Assembly (NCBI GenBank): GCA_947591475.1
Contig: CANQDE010000005.1
Span: 124,001 to 188,000, forward strand
Direction: 5' to 3'
DNA length: 64,000 bases
From: an uncultured Alistipes sp.
Lineage (GTDB): Bacteria; Bacteroidota; Bacteroidia; Bacteroidales; Rikenellaceae
Within the stretch, counting starts at the first letter, position 1. Each line of letters opens with the position of its first letter. Both the position numbers and the translations under genes were made by a program. The notes under the pieces are model-generated. The model made no database searches and was not told the origin of the DNA. It worked only from the letters and a program-made list of their open reading frames with translations. Shown here in pieces: positions 42,116 through 52,100 of the stretch.

Positions 42116-44803
42116 TTATTCCTGCGTCTTTTCCGCCGTCAGTTTCGCAATCTGCGATTCGGCTTCAGCCGCCAGTTTTTCTGCCTGTTTCTCCGCCTCG
42201 GAAACCAATTTATCGCCCGCTTTCTGGGCCGCGATTTTAGCCAAAGCCCCTTTGGGCGCTGCGGCATCGATCAATTTCTGGCGCTGCGCTTGAGCCGCTT
42301 CGATCAGCTTTTCGCCGGCTTTCTTCGCTTCGTCCCGCAAGCGGTCGGCCTGCTTCTGCACCTCTTCCGAAAGCGATGCGCTGCCGGTCAATTTCTGAAT
42401 CTGCTGATCCACGATATTCTTCACCGCCTCCTGGGCCGCCTCCTTGACGCCGAGCGTGATTTTCGGCGAGGAGAACGTACCGCCGATATTGACATTCACG
42501 GACTGGAGCACACCGCCCGCTGCGCCCGACGGCAGATTGACTTTGCCGACGTAATCGATCGTCTGATCGAGGCCCGTTGAGCCCGACAGATTCATCTTGA
42601 TGCCGCCCATCTTCAGATCGAACGGCTGCGTGGTGATCCGCCCGTCGCGAACGGTGAAGCGGATGGTTACGTCTTTCGCCTCGATCTTCTTCAGCGCATC
42701 GTTGTTCAACGCCTTGGCCAGCGCATCGAATGCCCCGATATTCTGCACGTGAATGTTGGCCGAACGGATTTCGCCCGTGGCATCGAGCGACTGCAAATCG
42801 GGCGACATCGTGGAATCGAGCGCCGTGGAGAGATTGAGCGACATCGAATAGTCGCCGCCGGTCTTGGCGAATATCGGCACCAGCTTCTGGATCATCTCCA
42901 ACTCCTCGAAAGTCTTCGAGAACGAAGCGCCGGCCACGTCAGCCGAAAGTTTCACTTGCGGACGCTGCGGATCGACCGCCGTCGAATAGCTGCCCGATGC
43001 CATCACACGACCGTCGAACAACTGCATTTTCAGTCCGTCGAGCGACAGCACGCCATTGGCAACTCCCATCTTGCCGGTCAGCTCCGTAATCGTCATCTTC
43101 TGGAAAAGAATTTTGTGCAACTCGGTCGAAAGCGAAAGATTCAGATTGCGCGGCACCTCGATGACCTGCGCATCGGACGGAGCGGCCGGTTCGGCGACTT
43201 CCTCCGAAGCCGCCTCCTCCGTCATCTCCGACTGCGGAAGCGCCGCCATGATTTCATTCAGATCAAGCAAATCCGATTTGACATACAACCGGCCCGAAAG
43301 CTGCGCACCGCGCAACAGATAACCGAGATACCCCGTCAGTTGTCCGTTGGCCGAAAGATCGCTGCGTCCGACGGTCATTCCGAAATCCCCGAGCGTCATA
43401 GATTCCGGTGTAATCGTGGCTGCCGCGCGACGGATTTGCACGTCGGGCAGACCGGCGAGTTTCAACGCCAACTGCTCAATGACGAACGTGCCCGAAGCGC
43501 CCAATTTCTCGTATTGTTTTTTGTCGATGGCGGACATGCGGCCCGATACCTTGACGTCGGCCGTAACGAGACCGTTCAACGCAACGTTTTCGTCCAACGG
43601 ATAGACCTCCTTCACGGCTCCCAGATCGACCCGACCGTTCGCCGAAGCGCGGAACGAGGGATCGGAGACGAGATTCGTCGCATAAAGCGTTGCCGAAAGG
43701 GCGTTTCCGGCCATCCGCAACCCGAATTTCGAAAGGTCGACCTCCGTTTTATCCATGTCGCCGCCCGGATTGGCCACCCGCGCCGCGATGTTGATGTCGG
43801 TTACCGCCTTGGGCAACGAAGCGTACTGGAAATGACCGTTTTCGACACCGGCTTTCAATTCGAATGCCGGCACGTTCCGACCCGAAAGTTCGCCGCGGGC
43901 CCACAACGCCATGGACAAAGCCCCGCCAGCCGTCAGATTACGGAAATCGCGCGTATAGAAGGCCGGAATCAACGAAAGCACATCCTTGAACTGCACCCGT
44001 TCGCAACCGGCGGTCAAATCCATCTTCACGGCGTTTTCGGCCAGTTCGACCCAGCCGTCGAGCCCCAATTCGATGGCATTTAGCCGGAATTTGTTATCGG
44101 AGAACGTAAACCGGTTGTTGGCCAAGTCGGCTTCGATCGCCGCATCGAGCTCGGCATCGGCGCCGTTCAACAATGGAATGCCGCCCGACACGAAACGCAG
44201 GGCCTTGGCCGCAAGATGCAGATCGAGGTCGGTACGATCGGCCGACAAATCGCCCCGCAAGCGCAAGGACAAAGGTTCGGTCGAAAAACGCATCTGCGTG
44301 GAATCGTCCTCGTAACGGATTGCCGCGTCGGAAATCCGGAAATCGCGCAACGAAAGTCGGAAAGCCGACGGTTCGTCGGGGGTCTCCTCCTCCGGCTGCT
44401 CTTCCGACGGTTTCATGACGTCCCAGTTGACAGCGCCGTCCGCCAGTTTATGGGCATGCAACTCCGGACGGGCCAGAATGATTTTCGAGACTTCGAACCC
44501 GCTGTCGCGGAAAAGCGACAGCAAATCGACCACCACCGAAATCCGCTGAGCGGCGACAATCGTATCGCCCTCGAAACGGTCGCATCCGACGAGGGTCAAG
44601 CCTTTCAAATCGACCGAAGCATGCGGAAAATGGCGCAGCAGGCTGATGTCCAGCCGTTCGAAATCGAGCTGCGCCGTAAGCATCTCGTTCGCCTCGTGTT
44701 TCACGATGCGGGCGATCTTTCCACGGAAAAGCGTCGGCGCAAGCAACAACACCGCCAACACGGCAACCACCGTGATGGCTGCGATTTTCACGAATTTTTT
44801 CAT
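42116..44803 (-). CDS. AsmA family protein
   Basis: 895 residues from ATG 44803 (MKKFVKIAAITVVAVLAVLLLAPTLF); the frame extends upstream without conserved sequence. One N-terminal membrane helix, then a long beta-helical/beta-groove region of the AsmA/TamB-like type (FPHASVDLKGLTLVG, RLRGDLSADRTDLDLHL, GRLYVKSDLLDLNEIMA). The AsmA C-terminal domain is at about 600-780. The last about 90 residues form a charged Ala/Glu/Lys/Gln coiled coil. AsmA-like proteins are envelope proteins thought to move phospholipid to the outer membrane. A minus-strand -7 box lies at 44898-44905. Confidence 0.88.
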   Translation of the reverse strand: MKKFVKIAAITVVAVLAVLLLAPTLFRGKIARIVKHEANEMLTAQLDFERLDISLLRHFPHASVDLKGLTLVGCDRFEGDTIVAAQRISVVVDLLSLFRDSGFEVSKIILARPELHAHKLADGAVNWDVMKPSEEQPEEETPDEPSAFRLSLRDFRISDAAIRYEDDSTQMRFSTEPLSLRLRGDLSADRTDLDLHLAAKALRFVSGGIPLLNGADAELDAAIEADLANNRFTFSDNKFRLNAIELGLDGWVELAENAVKMDLTAGCERVQFKDVLSLIPAFYTRDFRNLTAGGALSMALWARGELSGRNVPAFELKAGVENGHFQYASLPKAVTDINIAARVANPGGDMDKTEVDLSKFGLRMAGNALSATLYATNLVSDPSFRASANGRVDLGAVKEVYPLDENVALNGLVTADVKVSGRMSAIDKKQYEKLGASGTFVIEQLALKLAGLPDVQIRRAAATITPESMTLGDFGMTVGRSDLSANGQLTGYLGYLLRGAQLSGRLYVKSDLLDLNEIMAALPQSEMTEEAASEEVAEPAAPSDAQVIEVPRNLNLSLSTELHKILFQKMTITELTGKMGVANGVLSLDGLKMQLFDGRVMASGSYSTAVDPQRPQVKLSADVAGASFSKTFEELEMIQKLVPIFAKTGGDYSMSLNLSTALDSTMSPDLQSLDATGEIRSANIHVQNIGAFDALAKALNNDALKKIEAKDVTIRFTVRDGRITTQPFDLKMGGIKMNLSGSTGLDQTIDYVGKVNLPSGAAGGVLQSVNVNIGGTFSSPKITLGVKEAAQEAVKNIVDQQIQKLTGSASLSEEVQKQADRLRDEAKKAGEKLIEAAQAQRQKLIDAAAPKGALAKIAAQKAGDKLVSEAEKQAEKLAAEAESQIAKLTAEKTQE

Positions 44804-44897
44804 TTGCACACGTACTGTTCGGACGGAACCGCCGCCTCGACGATCATCGGCCCCTTGCAGCGGGAAGCGGAGGCGGTTTTCCACCCGAAATCCGATA

Positions 44898-44955
44898 CAA
44901 AGGTACGATATTTTGTCCGAACCCGTCGCACCTTCTATAAAAAAGATTACTTTTG
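44898..44955. promoter_or_regulatory. Divergent -7 elements, asmA-like and AlkD-like genes
   Basis: TACCTTTG on the minus strand at 44898-44905 (for asmA-like) and TACTTTTG on the plus strand at 44948-44955 (for the AlkD-like gene, ATG 44990). No confident -33 boxes. Confidence 0.55.
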
Positions 44956-44989
44956 TTTTCGGAATCCGACAAAACCAAGCGATTTTACG

Positions 44990-45712
44990 ATGGAGATGCT
45001 CCAACTTCGACAACGCCTATCGGCACTCAGCGACCCCGACTACCGCCGGTTCAATGCGAACCTGCTGCCCGGTGTAGAGGGGATTCTCGGCGTGCGGATG
45101 CCGCAACTGCGGAAAATAGCCCGCGAGCTGCTCCGCGAAGATTGGCGGAAGTGGCTGGCCGAAATCGAAGCGGCCGATACGGTCTGCTACGAAGAGCGTA
45201 TGCTCCAAGGATTGGTCATCAGTCTGGCGCCCTGCACGATCGAGGAACGACTGGCATACACGGCCCGCTTCGTCCCCCGCATCGACAACTGGGCCGTGTG
45301 CGACGCATTCTGCCGGAAGCTGCGGCCCGACGAACGGGAGGCCGTCTGGCAATTCATCCAGCCCTATTTCCAGTCCGCTGCGCCCTACGACCTGCGGTTC
45401 GCGGCGGTCATGTCGTTGCAGAATTTCACCGATCCGAAACATATAGAGGAGTTGTTGCGGCTGCTGGGCACCATCCGGCACGAAGCCTACTACGTCCGGA
45501 TGGGGGTCGCTTGGGCAGTAGCCGAATGCTATTCGAACGCCCCCGAACGCACCTACGAATGGCTGACGAACGACTGTCCGCTCGACGACCGTACCTACGA
45601 CAAGGCCCTGCAAAAAATCATCGAATCGCGCCGAACCACCGATTCCGTCCGGCAGACAATGCGAAAGATGAAACGTCGAAGCCGCAACGCACGCTTGCGA
45701 TCGACGAAATAA
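44990..45712 (+). CDS. DNA alkylation repair protein, AlkD-like (paralogue 2)
   Basis: 240 residues from ATG 44990. HEAT-repeat pattern of the DNA alkylation repair family: GVRMPQLRKIARELLREDWRKWL, YEERMLQGLVISL, DNWAVCDAFCRKL (the conserved NWALCD-type motif), YYVRMGVAWAVAECY. This is the more typical of the two family members in the window. Function as an alkylpurine glycosylase is inferred. The basic C-terminus (KRRSRNARLR) could contact DNA. 34 bases before the GT2 gene. Confidence 0.85.
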   Translation: MEMLQLRQRLSALSDPDYRRFNANLLPGVEGILGVRMPQLRKIARELLREDWRKWLAEIEAADTVCYEERMLQGLVISLAPCTIEERLAYTARFVPRIDNWAVCDAFCRKLRPDEREAVWQFIQPYFQSAAPYDLRFAAVMSLQNFTDPKHIEELLRLLGTIRHEAYYVRMGVAWAVAECYSNAPERTYEWLTNDCPLDDRTYDKALQKIIESRRTTDSVRQTMRKMKRRSRNARLRSTK

Positions 45713-45746
45713 ATCGTATCTTTATCGAATCCTTTCAAACGACCTT

Positions 45747-46487
45747 ATGCGTAAACTGGTAATCATTCCGACCTACAACGAGCGCGAAAACATCGTCGCC
45801 ATGATCGACAAAGTGTTCTCGCTGGACACATCTTTCGATTTGCTCATCATCGACGACGGTTCGCCCGACGGCACGGCCGATCTCGTGCGCGAGCGGCAGA
45901 AAACGGCTTCCGAAAGGCTCCACCTACTGGAACACGCCGGCAAACAGGGGCTCGGCACGGCCTATCTGACGGGATTCCGTTGGGGGCTCGAACGCGGCTA
46001 CGACTCCCTCTGCGAAATGGACTGCGACTTCTCGCACGATCCGGAAGATCTGCCGCGGCTGCATGCGGCCATCGCCGACGGTTGCGACGTGGCGATCGGT
46101 TCGCGTTACGTCGAAGGCGTGAACGTGGTCAACTGGCCCATGTCGCGCCTGCTGCTCTCCTATTTCGCCTCGAAATACGTACGGCTCGTTACGGGGATGC
46201 CCCTGCACGACGCTACGGCCGGATTCGTCTGCTACTCGCGTCGGGCGCTGGAAACGATCGATTTGGACGCCATTCGGATGAAAGGCTACGGATTCCAAAT
46301 CGAAATGAAATACTCGGCATGGCGTCTGGGGCTGAAACTCCGCGAGCTGCCGATCATCTTCACCGAACGCCGCGAAGGCTGTTCGAAAATGTCGGGCAAC
46401 ATCTTCGGCGAGGCGTTTTTCGGCGTATTGGCACTCCCCTTCCGCAAAATCCGCGCGCGCAAGAAAAACGACAATCCGAACAATTAG
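45747..46487 (+). CDS. Glycosyltransferase family 2, polyprenyl-phosphate mannosyltransferase (Dpm1-like)
   Basis: 246 residues. GT2 fold with LVIIPTYNERENI (residues 4-16), DDGSPDGTADLV and the catalytic DxD region EMDCDFSHDPEDLP. The pattern ATAGFVCYSRRALE and KMSGNIFGEAF is characteristic of dolichol/undecaprenol-phosphate mannose synthases. No C-terminal membrane helices, so a soluble or peripheral enzyme. It would make a lipid-linked sugar donor for O-glycosylation or envelope glycans. The sugar and lipid are inferred. Confidence 0.88.
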   Translation: MRKLVIIPTYNERENIVAMIDKVFSLDTSFDLLIIDDGSPDGTADLVRERQKTASERLHLLEHAGKQGLGTAYLTGFRWGLERGYDSLCEMDCDFSHDPEDLPRLHAAIADGCDVAIGSRYVEGVNVVNWPMSRLLLSYFASKYVRLVTGMPLHDATAGFVCYSRRALETIDLDAIRMKGYGFQIEMKYSAWRLGLKLRELPIIFTERREGCSKMSGNIFGEAFFGVLALPFRKIRARKKNDNPNN

Positions 46488-46543
46488 TGCAACTTTCGCG
46501 ACAACACGAAAACAATGATTCCGGAGGGTTCGGCCGTCCGGAA

Positions 46544-46575
46544 TTTCATTTTCTCACTTAAATTATCTATCTTTG
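46544..46575 (+). promoter_or_regulatory. Promoter for the ABC exporter
   Basis: TTTC 46544-46547 as an imperfect -33, 20-base spacer, TATCTTTG 46568-46575, 34 bases before ATG 46610. Confidence 0.6.
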
Positions 46576-46609
46576 GACATTTATTGACAAAATCAATCCT
46601 CTTTTCGGT

Positions 46610-48442
46610 ATGTTCAAGACCTACCTGCGACTGTTTAGTTTCGCCCACCCCCTCAGCCGATACACCGTACCCTATTCCATCTGTTCGGTGCTCTACGCGA
46701 TTTTCAATGCACTGACGTTCGGGATGATCGTCCCGATCCTCGATACGATATTCAAAGACGGCATCGTCCCGCAACCCATCGAAACGCTACCACCGGTGGA
46801 AATGGACATGCAATACATTACGAAGCTATTCAACTACCTATATTTCAGGCTATTCGAAACCTTCGATCAACAAAAGTATCTCATCATGCTGGCCGGTGCA
46901 ACGATCTGCGTCAGTCTGTTGAGCAACCTGTTCCGCTATTTGGGCTCATGGACGGCCGAAACCATGCGCACGCGCACCCTCCAACGGATGCGCGACGAGA
47001 TGTTCTCGCGCGTCGTGGAGATGAACGTAGGCTATTTCAGCGACCAGCGCAAAGGCGACATCATTTCGAAAATCACGTCGGACGTCAACGTCGTGCAGTT
47101 TTGCATCACCAACACGCTGCAAGTGGTTTTCCGCGAACCGTCTCTAATCATCGGCTATTTAGTCATGATGTTTTCCATTTCGTGGCAGCTTTCGATTTTT
47201 TCGATTCTTTTCCTGCCCATCGTGGCCCTGCTCATCGGCAGTATCGTGAAGCGGCTCCGTCATCCGGCCCGCACAAGCCAGAAACGTTTGGGCGAAATGG
47301 TCGCAACGCTCGAAGAATCGCTGTCGGGCATCAAAGTCATCAAAAGCTACAACGCCGCCCGATACATCAAGCAGAAATACTACGACATCAACGCCGATTT
47401 TTCCCGACTGACCCTTTCGATGGCCCGCCGGCAGCAACTGGCATCGCCGATGAGCGAATTTCTCGGCATCGCGGCCGTGGGCGTCGTGCTGGTGTTCGGC
47501 GGTTCGCTCGTCATGAACGATTCGCTCGTCGCGAGCGAATTTCTCACGTTCATCGCCATTTTCTCGCAGATCACCCGCCCTGTGCGCACCATCCTCGACC
47601 AGTTCGCGAACATCAATCAAGGCATCGCCGCCGGCGAGCGCATCTTCACAATCGTCGATGCGCAGAGCGAAATCCAGGACAAAACCGACGCGATCGAACT
47701 GACCGGTCTGAAAGACAAAATCGAATTCCGTGACGTCCACTTCTCCTACGACGGCACGCGCGAAGTCATCAACGGCATCTCATTCGAAATCAAACGCGGA
47801 CAGACCGTCGCATTGGTCGGGCCTTCGGGCGGCGGCAAATCGACGTTGAGCGAACTGCTGCCCCGTTTCTACGATCCGACGGCCGGAGATATTCTCATCG
47901 ACGGCATTTCGCTGCGCGACTACAAACAGGAGAGCCTGCGCGCCCACATGAGCGTCGTTTCGCAAGACACGGTGCTGTTCAACGACACCATCGCGGCGAA
48001 CATCGCGATGGGCAAGCCGGGCGCAACGCCCGAAGAGATTGCGGCAGCGGCCCGCATCGCCAATGCCGACACCTTCATCAACGAATGTCCCGACGGTTAT
48101 GCGACGGGCATCGGCGATCACGGTTCGAAACTTTCGGGCGGACAGCGCCAGCGGCTCTCCATCGCGCGGGCCGTGCTGAAAAACCCCGAAATTCTGATTC
48201 TCGACGAGGCGACCTCGGCGCTCGATACCGAGAGCGAAAAGCTCGTGCAGGATGCCCTCAACAAGCTGCTTGCAGGAAATCGCACGTCGGTGGTCATCGC
48301 CCACCGGCTGTCGACCATCTACAACGCCGACCGAATTATCGTCATCGACCACGGCAAAATCGCCGAAGAGGGCACCCACGCCGAATTGCTGGCGAAAAAC
48401 GGCATCTATGCGAAACTGATCGAAATGCAATCCTTCGACTGA
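46610..48442 (+). CDS. ABC exporter, fused permease and ATPase (MsbA-like)
   Basis: 610 residues. The N-terminal six-helix exporter domain (about 1-330) is followed by an ATP-binding domain: Walker A GPSGGGKSTLSE, Q-loop VSQDTVLFND, signature KLSGGQRQR, Walker B ILILDEATSALD and H-loop VIAHRLST. Layout and length match lipid A/lipid flippases of the MsbA type. The substrate is not provable from sequence. The short acetyltransferase gene follows 6 bases later. Confidence 0.9.
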   Translation: MFKTYLRLFSFAHPLSRYTVPYSICSVLYAIFNALTFGMIVPILDTIFKDGIVPQPIETLPPVEMDMQYITKLFNYLYFRLFETFDQQKYLIMLAGATICVSLLSNLFRYLGSWTAETMRTRTLQRMRDEMFSRVVEMNVGYFSDQRKGDIISKITSDVNVVQFCITNTLQVVFREPSLIIGYLVMMFSISWQLSIFSILFLPIVALLIGSIVKRLRHPARTSQKRLGEMVATLEESLSGIKVIKSYNAARYIKQKYYDINADFSRLTLSMARRQQLASPMSEFLGIAAVGVVLVFGGSLVMNDSLVASEFLTFIAIFSQITRPVRTILDQFANINQGIAAGERIFTIVDAQSEIQDKTDAIELTGLKDKIEFRDVHFSYDGTREVINGISFEIKRGQTVALVGPSGGGKSTLSELLPRFYDPTAGDILIDGISLRDYKQESLRAHMSVVSQDTVLFNDTIAANIAMGKPGATPEEIAAAARIANADTFINECPDGYATGIGDHGSKLSGGQRQRLSIARAVLKNPEILILDEATSALDTESEKLVQDALNKLLAGNRTSVVIAHRLSTIYNADRIIVIDHGKIAEEGTHAELLAKNGIYAKLIEMQSFD

Positions 48443-48448
48443 CGACCC

Positions 48449-48994
48449 ATGACAGAACGTGAAAAAATGACGCGGGGCGAATGGTTCGACCCGAAAGACG
48501 CAGAGCTGACCGCCGCCCGACTGCGGGCCACGCAACTGATGCACCGATTCAACGTCGAGCACACCGACCACGGCACGGCCTACCGGCGAACGATGATCGA
48601 ATTGTGTCCGGACTGCCATGGATTCATCCGTGCACCGTTCTATTGCGACTACGGGTTCAACATCCATATCGGCAAAGGGGCGTTCGTCAATTTCGACTGC
48701 GTATTTTTGGATCTCGCGCCCATCCGCATCGGCGACCGTACGATGTTGGGGCCGAAAGTGCAACTGCTCACGGCTCATCATCCGTTCGATGCCGAAGAAC
48801 GGGCCACCGGAAGAGAAGCCGGACGGCCGATCGTCATCGGAGACGACTGTTGGTTGGGCGGAGGCGTCATCGTCTGCCCGGGCGTTACCATCGGAGACCG
48901 TTCGATTATCGGTGCGGGCGCTGTCGTTACGCGCGATATTCCGTCCGACACGATCGCCGCAGGCAATCCGGCCCGCATCATCCGGAAATTGTAA
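48449..48994 (+). CDS. Maltose/galactoside O-acetyltransferase family protein
   Basis: 181 residues. N-terminal Mac domain (EKMTRGEWFDPKDAELTAARLRATQLMHRFN), then a left-handed beta-helix of hexapeptide repeats (IHIGKGAFVNFDCVFLD, IRIGDRTMLGPKVQLLT). Catalytic His in TAHHPFD, and the C-terminal IIGAGAVVTRDIPSDTIAAGNPARIIR. It transfers acetyl from acetyl-CoA to a sugar hydroxyl. In-operon position after the exporter suggests envelope sugar modification, but this is inference. Confidence 0.9.
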   Translation: MTEREKMTRGEWFDPKDAELTAARLRATQLMHRFNVEHTDHGTAYRRTMIELCPDCHGFIRAPFYCDYGFNIHIGKGAFVNFDCVFLDLAPIRIGDRTMLGPKVQLLTAHHPFDAEERATGREAGRPIVIGDDCWLGGGVIVCPGVTIGDRSIIGAGAVVTRDIPSDTIAAGNPARIIRKL

Positions 48995-49096
48995 TCCGTG
49001 AGCAGACTGCGAAAGTCCGCAAGCATGCCCCGCAGGCCGCATTCCCAATCAGTCATTATAGCCAACGGAACCAAGCGTTTTGCATTTCGGGACGGT

Positions 49097-49128
49097 TTTG
49101 CGGATAGCCGTAAAAATTTTTATCTTTG
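49097..49128 (+). promoter_or_regulatory. Promoter for ileS
   Basis: TTTG 49097-49100, 20-base spacer, TATCTTTG 49121-49128, 36 bases before the ileS ATG. Confidence 0.8.
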
Positions 49129-49164
49129 CATCGTTTCTTCTGCTAATAACAAAGTTACCGAAAT

Positions 49165-52100
49165 ATGAAATTCAAAGAGTACAAAGGTCTCGATCTGGCC
49201 GGATTGGCCGCAGAGGTGCTCCGGAAATGGGATGCGGACGATACGTTCCACAAAAGCATCTCCACCCGCGAAGGGCATCCTACGTTCGTATTCTATGAAG
49301 GCCCCCCGTCGGCAAACGGCATGCCGGGCATCCACCATGTGATGGCCCGCACCATCAAGGACACGTTCTGCCGCTACAAGACGCAGCGCGGATTCCTCGT
49401 GCACCGCAAGGCGGGATGGGATACCCACGGTCTGCCGGTGGAATTAGGCGTCGAAAAGAAACTCGGCATCACCAAAGAGGACATCGGCAAGAAAATCACG
49501 ATCGAAGCCTACAACCGCACCTGCCGCGAGGCAGTGATGGAGTTCACGGGCATCTGGGAAGACCTGACCCGCAAGATGGGGTATTGGGTCAACATGGACG
49601 ACCCCTACATCACCTACGATAACAAATACATCGAAACGCTTTGGTGGCTCTTGAAACAGCTCTACAACAAGGGGTTGCTCTACAAAGGCTACACCATTCA
49701 GCCCTACTCGCCGGCTGCCGGCACGGGCCTCTCGACCCACGAGCTGAACCAGCCCGGGTGCTACCGCGATGTGAAAGATACGACCTGCACGGCCCAATTC
49801 CGCATCATCCGCAACGCCGAGAGCGAAAAACTCTTCAACGGAGTGGAGGGCGCACTCTATTTTCTGGCATGGACGACCACGCCGTGGACTTTGCCGTCGA
49901 ACACGGCTTTGGCCGTCGGCCCGACGATCGAATACGTCAAAATCAAATGCCGCAATCCCTATACAGACACGCCTCAAACCGTCATCATGGCGCGCGACCT
50001 CGTGCCCTCCTACTTCACCAAAAAGATGGAGGGCACCTACGAACTGACAGGCGAAAGCTGGAAGGGTTCGGAATTAGCCGGCATCCGCTACGAGCAGTTG
50101 ATTCCGTGGGTCAAGCCGATTGCGGAGTACGGCGATGCGTTTCGGGTCATCACGGGCGACTACGTTACGACCTCAGACGGTACAGGCATCGTACACATCG
50201 CGCCGACGTTCGGTGCGGACGACGACCGCGTTGCGAAAGCGGCCGGCATCGCGCCGCTCTTCATGGTCGACAAGGCGGGCAAAACCCAACCGATGGTCGA
50301 TCGGCAGGGCAAATTCTTCCTGCTCGACGAGCTCGACCCCGAGTTCGTCAAAAACTGCGTCGATACCGAAAAATACGGGGAATATGCGGGCCGATACGTC
50401 AAGAATGCCTACGACGAACGGCTGACCGATGCCGATGCGACGCTCGACATCGACCTGTCGGTCCTACTCAAGGCAGCCGGTCTGGCTTTCAAAATCGAGA
50501 AGCACACCCACTCCTATCCCCACTGCTGGCGCACGGACAAACCGGTGCTCTACTATCCGCTCGATTCGTGGTTCATCCGCACGACGGCCCTGCGCGACCG
50601 GCTCATCGAACTGAACAAAACCATCCGTTGGCGTCCGGAATCGACCGGCTCGGGACGGTTCGGCAAGTGGCTCGAAGGATTGGTGGACTGGAATCTTTCG
50701 CGTTCGCGCTTCTGGGGCACCCCGCTGCCGATCTGGGCGACGGAAGACCACAGCGAATTGAAGTGCATCGGCTCCATCGAGGAGCTGATCGCCGAAATCG
50801 AACGCTCGGTAGCGGCGGGCTTCATGAAAGAAAACCCTTACAAGAATTTCCGCGTCGGCGATATGTCGAAAGAGAACTATTCGACCGACCGCATCGACCT
50901 GCACCGTCCCTACGTCGACCAAATCGTGCTCGTCTCGTCGAAGGGCGAAGCGATGCACCGCGAACCCGATCTGATCGACGTCTGGTTCGATTCGGGAGCC
51001 ATGCCCTACGCGCAAATCCACTATCCGTTCGAAAACAAGGAGGCGCTGGACAGCCGGAAAGTCTACCCCGCCGACTTCATCAACGAAGGGGTCGACCAAA
51101 CCCGCGGCTGGTTCTTCACACTGCACACCATCGCGACGATGCTGTTCGACAGCGTGGCATTCAAGAACGTGATTTCGAGCGGCTTGGTACTCGACAAGAA
51201 CGGCAACAAGATGTCGAAGCGATTGGGCAACGCCGTCGATCCGTTCAAGGTGCTGGCGGATTACGGGCCCGACGCGACCCGCTGGTATATGCTCACCAAT
51301 TCGCAACCTTGGGACAATCTGAAATTCGACACCGACGGGGTGGACGAAGTGCGCCGCAAGTTCTTCGGAACGCTCTACAACACCTATTCGTTCTTCGTGC
51401 TCTACGCCAACGTCGACGGATTCACGGGTCGCGAAACAGAAGTTCCGATGGAGCGACGGCCGGAAATCGACCGGTGGATTCTCTCGCTGCTCAACACGTT
51501 GGTGAAAGAGGTCATCGAATCGCTCGAAAATTACGATCCGACTCCGGCTGCCCGGGCTATTCAGGATTTCGTATGCGAAAACCTGTCGAACTGGTACGTC
51601 CGCCTCAATCGCAAACGCTTCTGGGGCGGCGGCCTGACCGAAGACAAACTGGCGGCTTATCAGACGCTCTACACCTGTTTGGAAACGGTATCGCTGCTTG
51701 CGGCGCCGTTCGCACCGTTCATCTGCGACCGCATTTTCACGGATTTGAATGCCGTGAGCGGACGTCATACGGAGTGTTCGGTCCACTTGGCCGACTACCC
51801 CGCAGCCGACGAAAGCCGAATCGACGCCCGTTTGGAAGAACGGATGCAATTGGCCCAGCAACTCTCGTCGATGGTGCTGGCCTTGCGCCGCAAGGTATCC
51901 ATCAAGGTGCGCCAACCGCTGACGAAGATCGTCGTTCCGGTGCTCGACGCCACGATGGCCGAACGCCTCGCGGCCGTACAGAATCTGATTCTGAACGAAG
52001 TGAACGTCAAACAATTGGAGCTCATCGAAGATACGACGGGTGTGATTACCAAACACATCAAGCCCAACTTCAAGACGCTCGGTCCCCGCTACGGCAAATA

